NCBI GenBank assembly: GCA_903913355.1
Contig: CAIWKU010000165.1
Coordinates: forward strand, 1-11,407
Source: an uncultured Bacteroidota bacterium
GTDB lineage: Bacteria > Bacteroidota > Bacteroidia > Chitinophagales > Chitinophagaceae
Reading direction: 5' to 3'
Length of the DNA: 11,407 nucleotides
Positions within the stretch are counted from its first letter, which is position 1, and the number at the start of each line of letters is the position of its first letter. The notes below the pieces were generated by a model. It ran no database searches. It saw only the letters and a list, made by a program, of their open reading frames with translations, and was not told the DNA's origin. This document shows positions 1 to 4,521 of the stretch, piece after piece. The translations under genes and the position numbers were made by a program.

Positions 1-825
1 ATAAATTCTTTCCTTATTTGAAAGTGAAAGAAATTCCTGATTAATTCTTTTCCCGACTTCCAAAAACATTCTGTTGAGGCTGTCATTGAACTGTCTGGTG
101 CTTTGAAGGCGAAAATCGTTTATCAACTTAATGATGGATTGCACAGATTCCCTCTCCTGTTCATTCATATCTACCATTTCCCCACCAATGTCAACAGGCT
201 CCATCATAGCACGAAAAGAACAAGCCGTTGGCTCAGCAAAAACATTATCAATCAACCATTCCTGATTCAATAATTTGCCGATTCCCATTTTTAATATAGG
301 CGTAAAATTGGCAGTAATCCCATAGATAAATCCTGCATTCATAATCGTATTACCCGCTCTTTTACCTGCCCGGGATTGTTCGTATTTTTTATCAGCTATT
401 GCTTTCTCCAGATCTTTCGGGCTCAGGTTATCTGTTATCATGAGTTTACAATAATAGAAACAGGCCTGTTGATCTTTTGTATCCAATAATACTACCAGAT
501 GATTCCAGCTGATGATGGCAGCTAATTTCCCAAACTCCATTCTATTGGGAAACAATTCGACCAAAGCCACCATTTTTGAAAGATTGTTTTCTGAAAAAAA
601 TGGGCCGAATTGCTGTACCAGCCGATGGGCTATTTTGGTAAAATCCAGTTGGGTGCCCGTTTCAATATTATTTTTTATGATTTTACCGGTTTCCCAAAAA
701 GTTACCACTAAAGATTCATTGGCATTGCGCAGAATATTCAAATGATAAAAATCTATCGTTTGAGAAACAGTTCTTAGAAAATTAACCTCCTGGATACTGG
801 GTATATGAAGGGTCCTTTTAGGCAT
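1..825 (-). CDS. DUF1016 N-terminal (YhcG-like) domain protein, C-terminus cut by window edge
   Basis: The frame is open from an ATG at 825-823 to the left edge, giving 275 visible residues with no stop. Residues about 30-150 read as a DUF1016 N-terminal domain: a WETGKII segment near 44-50 (family form YWEIGKxI), a QQFGPFFSENNLSKM segment near 71-85 (family form FGxGFSxxNLxxM), and an IISWNHLVVLLD segment near 104-115 (family form LSWSHYxxLL). The domain is known from YhcG-type proteins, where it usually precedes a PDDEXK nuclease domain. No nuclease-like motif is visible in residues 150-275. Instead, residues about 243-264 resemble residues 33-54 (R..N.SL...F.E.GK.I), suggesting a second N-terminal domain begins there. 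The gene is divergent from the small membrane-protein gene to its right. A DNA-binding or defence-related role is plausible from the family but is inference. The domain call is fairly sure; the full architecture is unknown. Confidence 0.8.
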   Translation of the reverse strand, partial: MPKRTLHIPSIQEVNFLRTVSQTIDFYHLNILRNANESLVVTFWETGKIIKNNIETGTQLDFTKIAHRLVQQFGPFFSENNLSKMVALVELFPNRMEFGKLAAIISWNHLVVLLDTKDQQACFYYCKLMITDNLSPKDLEKAIADKKYEQSRAGKRAGNTIMNAGFIYGITANFTPILKMGIGKLLNQEWLIDNVFAEPTACSFRAMMEPVDIGGEMVDMNEQERESVQSIIKLINDFRLQSTRQFNDSLNRMFLEVGKRINQEFLSLSNKERIY

Positions 826-972
826 AATTTTTTATCGTTCAACTGGGTATGAAAGTAATGATTTATTGATAAGCATTTCTTAGCGATCTATTCATTTTTG
901 TAATCACTTATCAGTCAGAGATTTAAAATACGCATCCATAATCTGCTAACAACAAAACTGTATTTATATCGC

Positions 973-1013
973 TTACTCTTTAATTATTTTTTCAAAAAAT
1001 AATTAAAGAGTAA
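973..1013. repeat. Perfect AT-rich palindrome in divergent intergenic region
   Basis: Positions 973-992 and 994-1013 are perfect reverse complements (20-nt arms) around the single base C at 993. Each arm has only two G/C pairs. The element lies about 147 bp upstream of the minus-strand start at 825 and 53 bp upstream of the plus-strand start at 1067. It could be a shared operator, a cruciform-forming site or a hairpin in either leader RNA. It does not look like a classical intrinsic terminator, because the stem is AT-rich and no gene ends beside it. Confidence 0.8.
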
Positions 1014-1066
1014 ATTGTGCAGAATAAAATGATCGACTATGTCGATTTTTTTCAAAAGTGCATGCT

Positions 1067-1282
1067 ATGCAAACACCGTCTCTAATTTTACCGTTGTTGC
1101 TGTGGCCTCTTCTAAATTTGTCGGTACTGGCACTAACCATTTTCGCCATATTCCGTTTACTATTCAAATATGATTTTTTAGATAAAAAGACCAAACTCAT
1201 TTGGGTGTTGATTATACTCTTTATTCCATTTATTGGATCTATTCTTTTTCTGGTAAAAACCCGCATGTATAACAAGGGGTAA
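1067..1282 (+). CDS. Small two-helix membrane protein, PLDc_N-like
   Basis: This encodes 71 residues. ATG at 1067 is preferred over an in-frame GTG at 1058, which adds only three residues. Two hydrophobic segments are obvious, roughly residues 5-32 and 44-62, separated by a charged loop (YDFLDKKTK). The second segment carries IPFIGSILFLV followed by basic residues. That matches the conserved core of the phospholipase D-nuclease N-terminal (PLDc_N) family of small membrane proteins (IPFIGPxxYL). No catalytic HKD motif is present, as expected for stand-alone members, so enzyme activity should not be assumed. The function is unknown. The gene stands alone between a divergent gene and the cytochrome operon, 226 bp upstream of the latter. 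An antisense frame across the same bases is a shadow. Confidence 0.75.
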   Translation: MQTPSLILPLLLWPLLNLSVLALTIFAIFRLLFKYDFLDKKTKLIWVLIILFIPFIGSILFLVKTRMYNKG

Positions 1283-1430
1283 GCAAGCGTCTAAAATCTC
1301 CGTTATAATTATTCAATAACCCTGTATTTATTATTATGGTAGGGTAATCTGTTTGTTACCATCGGACCCCCAATAGAAAAATAAACTCCTATTCACATAT
1401 ACCATTTTACAAATTAAAAACGCTTGAGCC

Positions 1431-1459
1431 AAATCAATTTGGCGATTGATTTTAATCAT
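1431..1459 (+). promoter_or_regulatory. FNR/Crp-like site overlapping a second inverted repeat
   Basis: TTGAT-TTTA-ATCAT at 1446-1459 matches the FNR-type pattern TTGAT-N4-ATCAA at nine of ten informative bases. The half-site at 1445-1452 (ATTGATTT) also pairs perfectly with AAATCAAT at 1431-1438 across a 6-nt spacer, so two symmetric elements share one half. The site lies about 50-65 bp upstream of the cytochrome c start, a plausible position for an activator. Crp/Fnr-family control of a cytochrome operon is reasonable but inferred from the motif alone. Confidence 0.45.
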
Positions 1460-1477
1460 TTCATTTGCTGCTAAAAT

Positions 1478-1506
1478 TTTAAACATTTATTATATAAATG
1501 TTTAAA
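1478..1506 (+). promoter_or_regulatory. Perfect 13-bp-arm palindrome abutting the cytochrome c start codon
   Basis: TTTAAACATTTAT at 1478-1490 is repeated exactly as its reverse complement at 1494-1506 across a 3-nt spacer. It ends two bases before the ATG at 1509. It could be a repressor operator at the promoter or start site, or an RNA hairpin that hides the start of translation. No Shine-Dalgarno sequence is visible, and the symmetric element occupies the place where one would be. Confidence 0.65.
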
Positions 1507-1508
1507 CA

Positions 1509-1952
1509 ATGAAAACGATTGCAAAAGCCAGGTGCTTACCCTCCATCCAAATGCTTACCCCTTTTATCCTGATCCTGCTCTTTGTTAACCAGGGTCTTGC
1601 ACAGTCAACAAAAGCAAAACCATGGGTAGTGCCGCCGGCGGCATTGCAGGTAAAGAACCCATTAGCCGGTGACCCGGCGTCTGCGGCTAAAGAAGGAAAG
1701 AAAACCTATACTACTTATTGCACCCCTTGCCATGGAAATGGCGGAAAAGGAGATGGCGTTGCTTCGGCCTCTGTGAATCCAAAACCGGCTGACCATACCT
1801 CTGATGCAGTGCAGAGTGAACCCGATGGCTCTCTATACTATAAAATGACAGAAGGCCGCGGACCCATGATCTCGTATAAACAGGTTTTAAATGAAACCCA
1901 GAGATGGCAACTGGTATGCTACATCAGAACCCTGGCCAAAAAGAAAAGCTAA
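1509..1952 (+). CDS. Secreted monoheme class I cytochrome c
   Basis: This encodes 147 residues. An N-terminal hydrophobic stretch (about 16-31) ending LAQ looks like a signal peptide cleaved near residue 31, so the mature protein is periplasmic. The heme c attachment motif CTPCH is at residues 71-75 and is followed by GNGGKGDG, typical of small class I cytochromes. Met120 in GRGPM is the likely sixth heme ligand. The C-terminal segment ending CYIRTLAKKK fits the last helix of the fold. The ATG at 1509 is used; a start at Met15 would leave a short signal peptide with no positive charge and is less likely. It is the first gene of an operon with a porin gene 36 bp downstream and a lipoprotein cytochrome after that. 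Electron carriage to or from the outer membrane is inferred from this context. Confidence 0.9.
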   Translation: MKTIAKARCLPSIQMLTPFILILLFVNQGLAQSTKAKPWVVPPAALQVKNPLAGDPASAAKEGKKTYTTYCTPCHGNGGKGDGVASASVNPKPADHTSDAVQSEPDGSLYYKMTEGRGPMISYKQVLNETQRWQLVCYIRTLAKKKS

Positions 1953-1988
1953 TGAGTTTCCCGCTTGTTACACCTAAACTATTACACA

Positions 1989-3215
1989 ATGAAACGGACA
2001 ATATTTTGCATTCAACATGCTATCCCGATTGCATTGCTTTTGTTTTCATCCTTTCATGCATCGGCTCAAACCACCACAAACACTACCGTTGACTCTTCAA
2101 TATACGATAGACTCAATTTTCTGGAAGAACAGGCCAGTTACCATAAATCAGGCGATGATCATTTTATGGTGGTAGGCTTAACCACTTTTGGTTTTATGAG
2201 TAATAAAACCACCAATACACTCAATGGGGTTTCTACTATTTCAAAAACAAATACGATGGCTGATGCAGACCGGTATGAGTTTAGTCCAATGTTTCTCTGG
2301 CGCCATGAGAAAAAATTTTTGATGGAATTTGAACCCTCTTTTAATAATAACGGACTCAGTGTAAACTGGGCGGATATCTCTTATTTTGCCTTACCCAATC
2401 TCATAGTACGCATGGGGTATTTTGTTCTGCCCTTTGGTACCTATTCCAAAAAACAGGCCGCCGGATGGATCAATAAACTGGCAACAGATCCCATGGGTAT
2501 TGCCACCATACCGGCTACTGATTATGGAGTAGAAGTAGAAGGTGGTTTACCCCTGGGTAGTATGAAAATGAATTATGATCTGGCTTTAACCAATGGCTTA
2601 CAGCTAATGCCTGATGGAACTTTATCCGGAGGAAATATTGCTGATAATAACAATGGAAAAACCTTTACGGGCAGATTAGGTATTCTTCCCTTTTCAAACT
2701 CCTGCATGGAACTGGGTGTATCGGGCATGTTTGGAAATGTAGGTACTCCGGGCACTTTACAGTCAAATGTTTCCAGCAATCTCTATGCTTTCGATTTTAA
2801 TTTTGTAAAAACCTTTATTCCGATACTGGTAAATATAAAATCGCAGTATAATATCGTCAATATTGGGAATGCGAATTATATAAGTCCGCTTGATTCTACC
2901 CAACAATACACATTCAAAAACAAAAGTACTTCTGCTTTTGTGCAATGCGCTATTCGGCCTACGGGTATACAGGCATTACATGATTTTGAATTAGCCGGCA
3001 GGTATACCATGTATAATACGCCCGCCAATTCTACCTGGGGCGCCAATCAACATAGTTTTTCCATCGGGTTGAATTACTGGCTTAGCTGGAGATCGGTTGT
3101 AAGACTTACTTATGAAAGTTATACGGCTACCAGTACGGCCAGCACCTTGTTAAATGCCTTTACGGGAAACACAAATTCTAATACGCTCTTTTTACAATTC
3201 TCTATTCAACTTTAA
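1989..3215 (+). CDS. Outer-membrane beta-barrel porin, OprO/P-like
   Basis: This encodes 408 residues when started at the ATG at 1989. A longer in-frame start at 1965 is TTG and precedes the natural signal peptide, so it is rejected. Residues 1-26 form a signal peptide ending in ASA. Residues about 35-50 (DSSIYDRLNFLEEQ) look like a short helix or coiled coil, as seen at the N-terminus of some trimeric porins. The rest alternates polar and hydrophobic residues with many aromatics, and the last strand ends LFLQFSIQL. The stretch with MGYFVLPFGTYSKK resembles the conserved GqfxxPFG segment of phosphate-selective porin O/P-type proteins. No CXXCH is present, so heme would have to come from the flanking cytochromes. 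It lies 36 bp after one cytochrome gene and 11 bp before another. The barrel call is firm; the substrate is unknown. Confidence 0.8.
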   Translation: MKRTIFCIQHAIPIALLLFSSFHASAQTTTNTTVDSSIYDRLNFLEEQASYHKSGDDHFMVVGLTTFGFMSNKTTNTLNGVSTISKTNTMADADRYEFSPMFLWRHEKKFLMEFEPSFNNNGLSVNWADISYFALPNLIVRMGYFVLPFGTYSKKQAAGWINKLATDPMGIATIPATDYGVEVEGGLPLGSMKMNYDLALTNGLQLMPDGTLSGGNIADNNNGKTFTGRLGILPFSNSCMELGVSGMFGNVGTPGTLQSNVSSNLYAFDFNFVKTFIPILVNIKSQYNIVNIGNANYISPLDSTQQYTFKNKSTSAFVQCAIRPTGIQALHDFELAGRYTMYNTPANSTWGANQHSFSIGLNYWLSWRSVVRLTYESYTATSTASTLLNAFTGNTNSNTLFLQFSIQL

Positions 3216-3226
3216 TATATATTGCC

Positions 3227-3511
3227 ATGAGATATAATATTTCCGCTCAAAAATTATGGTTGATTTTTATTCTACTGGTTGGCATAGCCTGCCTGTTGTT
3301 AATCAATGGATGTGCTCCTTCAAAAGCAATAGCCGACAAACCCGGCGTGCTTTTATGGAGCGAGAATTGCCAGAGATGCCATAATACCCCTTCTCCGACT
3401 ACGTTCTCCCCTGAAATCTGGGAAACGATTGGAATGCATATGCAGACAAGGGCCCTGCTTACTGAAAAAGAAAGGGAAAAAATTGTTGAGTTTCTGAAAT
3501 CAAGCAGGTAA
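3227..3511 (+). CDS. Small monoheme cytochrome c lipoprotein
   Basis: This encodes 94 residues. A hydrophobic helix at residues 10-28 is followed by a lipobox-like ING-C with Cys29 as the lipidated residue. There is no acidic surface-export signal after the cysteine, so a periplasm-facing membrane anchor is most likely. The heme motif CQRCH is at residues 48-52. Candidate distal ligands are Met70 and Met72 in the GMHMQTRALLT segment. The closing EKEREKIVEFLK is the usual C-terminal helix of small cytochromes. At about 65 mature residues it is very small for a class I cytochrome. It is the third gene of the cytochrome-porin-cytochrome operon, 11 bp after the porin stop. Electron exchange with the porin-associated cytochrome is inferred. 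Confidence 0.85.
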   Translation: MRYNISAQKLWLIFILLVGIACLLLINGCAPSKAIADKPGVLLWSENCQRCHNTPSPTTFSPEIWETIGMHMQTRALLTEKEREKIVEFLKSSR

Positions 3512-3652
3512 ATAAGCTGATTTCTCAAATAAAAGAAGATTGATTTTTACCATCCTTCTTCGGGGTGCTTGCGGACTGTTTCGACCCCTGTTCGGCAGTT
3601 CTTCCTGTTTGGGTATTATTTGGTTCGTGCCTGGTTCGGGTGGGCTTGCTGG

Positions 3653-3708
3653 TTTCTTCGACTGTTGCCGAAGCCGCTTCGACCTTTCTTCGGCAACAGT
3701 CGAAGAAA
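3653..3708. repeat. Perfect 21-bp inverted repeat (hairpin A)
   Basis: Positions 3653-3673 and 3688-3708 are perfect reverse complements with a 14-nt loop. The right arm overlaps both arms of hairpin B, so the two structures compete. Lying between convergent genes, it could fold in transcripts from either side and act in bidirectional termination or RNA end protection, although no U-run follows the stem. Confidence 0.85.
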
Positions 3709-3716
3709 GGTCGAAG
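3677..3716. repeat. Perfect 16-bp inverted repeat (hairpin B), exclusive with hairpin A
   Basis: CTTCGACCTTTCTTCG at 3677-3692 pairs with its exact reverse complement at 3701-3716 across an 8-nt loop. Both arms use bases that hairpin A needs: 3688-3692 and 3701-3708 lie in hairpin A's right arm. Confidence 0.85.
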
Positions 3717-3847
3717 AAATGCAAAACCAGACACGAATCAAATAATAATGAAATATAGATATTGCTCGAAGAAAGGTCGAACAAGGGTCGAAGCTTTCCG
3801 AAGAAAATGGCTAGAAATTGAGAGATGAATAGGGTTTATTCAAATAA

Positions 3848-4432
3848 TCAGTTACCCTGTTTTCTAACATATTTGGTTAAGATCACAATTACCTGTCCCT
3901 CAATCTTACCCTCGATCTGTTCGGTATTGTTTTCTACGAGGCGGATATTTTTGACAACCGTTCCCATTTTAGCATTCAGGGTGGAGCCTTTTACATCTAG
4001 TGATTTGGTAAGTACAATCGTATCTCCGGATTGCAGCACCTGTCCATTAGCATCTTTATGCAAATCTACACTGCCATCATTTTCATGGTCACCGGTCGCT
4101 TTGGCCCAGGCCAGTCTTTCATCATCCAGGAATAACATATCCAATTGATCAGCAGCCCAGCTTTCTGTCCGTAATCGATTCAGCATTCTCCAGGCAACTA
4201 CCTGCACACCCGGCACTTCACTCCACATAGAACTGGTTAAACATTTCCAGTGCTCCTGATCCAATGCGGCTTTCTTTTCTATCTGTACCAGACAGGTATT
4301 GCATACGATGATGCAGTTTTCTTCGTTGGACTGATCCTGCGGAGGAATTTCATATACCGTTATGGTATCTGTTGATTCACACAATTCACATTTGTTTTCA
4401 CTTCTGCTGAGTAATGCCTGTTCCAGTTTCAT
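3848..4432 (-). CDS. phnA: PhnA-family zinc-ribbon protein
   Basis: This encodes 194 residues from the ATG at 4432; an in-frame TTG at 4453 would add seven residues and is less likely. Cys15-x2-Cys18 and Cys44-x2-Cys47 form an N-terminal zinc ribbon. The C-terminal third (VDLHKDANGQVLQSGD, then KSLDVKGSTLNAKMGTVVKNIRL) is the PhnA domain, with the conserved KGS and GTVVKNIRL core. The middle, rich in Trp, Glu and Asp, is a longer linker than in the short E. coli PhnA/YjdM proteins. PhnA was named for its position near phosphonate genes, but no C-P lyase or phosphonate transport gene is visible here, and the family's biochemical role is poorly settled, so a role in phosphonate use should not be assumed. 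It converges with the cytochrome operon across the repeat element. The gene upstream on the same strand ends 89 bp before this start, so weak co-transcription is possible. Confidence 0.85.
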   Translation of the reverse strand: MKLEQALLSRSENKCELCESTDTITVYEIPPQDQSNEENCIIVCNTCLVQIEKKAALDQEHWKCLTSSMWSEVPGVQVVAWRMLNRLRTESWAADQLDMLFLDDERLAWAKATGDHENDGSVDLHKDANGQVLQSGDTIVLTKSLDVKGSTLNAKMGTVVKNIRLVENNTEQIEGKIEGQVIVILTKYVRKQGN

Positions 4433-4521
4433 ATTTTCTGAATAAGGCGGCAAGGTAAAGAAACTATTGAAAGGGTAAGTAGTAAATAATTACCGAAGAA
4501 AAGTTTATGTAATGGCTCACT

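Larger units (their letters stand above)
3551..3809. repeat. 259-bp inverted-repeat element of 11-bp TTCGACC units between convergent genes
   Basis: This fills most of the 3512-3847 gap between the cytochrome lipoprotein gene and the phnA-like gene; no gene is supported there. The outer ends pair (CAT and TTCTTCGG at 3551-3563 with CCGAAGAAAATG at 3798-3809). An inner pair, 3614-3634 with 3727-3747, matches at 19 of 21 positions, and the centre holds perfect arms. Many 11-bp steps are visible, for example units starting at 3569, 3580, 3591 and 3602, and on the other strand at 3760, 3771 and 3782. The 11-mer TTCGACCTTTC occurs three times exactly (3678-3688 plus; 3705-3715 and 3771-3781 minus). 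It resembles a BIME/REP or MITE-type element. No target-site duplication is evident. Confidence 0.75.

Noticed and set aside
826..972. Bacteroidota-type promoter for the DUF1016 gene (TTTG and TAnnTTTG elements, about 923-950)
   Set aside because: Only partial matches with uncertain spacing were found, too weak to annotate.
973..1013. Intrinsic terminator
   Set aside because: The stem is almost all A/T, no coding region ends next to it, and it sits between divergent starts.
1003..1275. 90-residue minus-strand frame across the PLDc_N gene
   Set aside because: It is antisense to a protein with a clear family core and two membrane helices, and its translation shows no domain-like pattern.
1904..2092. 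62-residue plus-strand frame overlapping the cytochrome c end and porin start
   Set aside because: It is out of frame with both neighbouring genes, which have clear signal peptides and family features covering the same bases.
3551..3809. CRISPR array
   Set aside because: The repeats are about 11 bp, inverted and contiguous, with no unique spacers of regular length and no cas genes in the window.
3500..3828. Several 69-94 residue frames on both strands inside the repeat element
   Set aside because: Their translations only echo the repeated DNA (runs of SSTVAE, RSKK and similar); the bases are explained by the inverted 11-bp repeats.
3798..4502. Direct 10-mer CCGAAGAAAA flanking the phnA-like gene (3798-3807 and 4493-4502)
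   Set aside because: A match this short can arise by chance, and there is no other sign of an excised or inserted unit around the gene.
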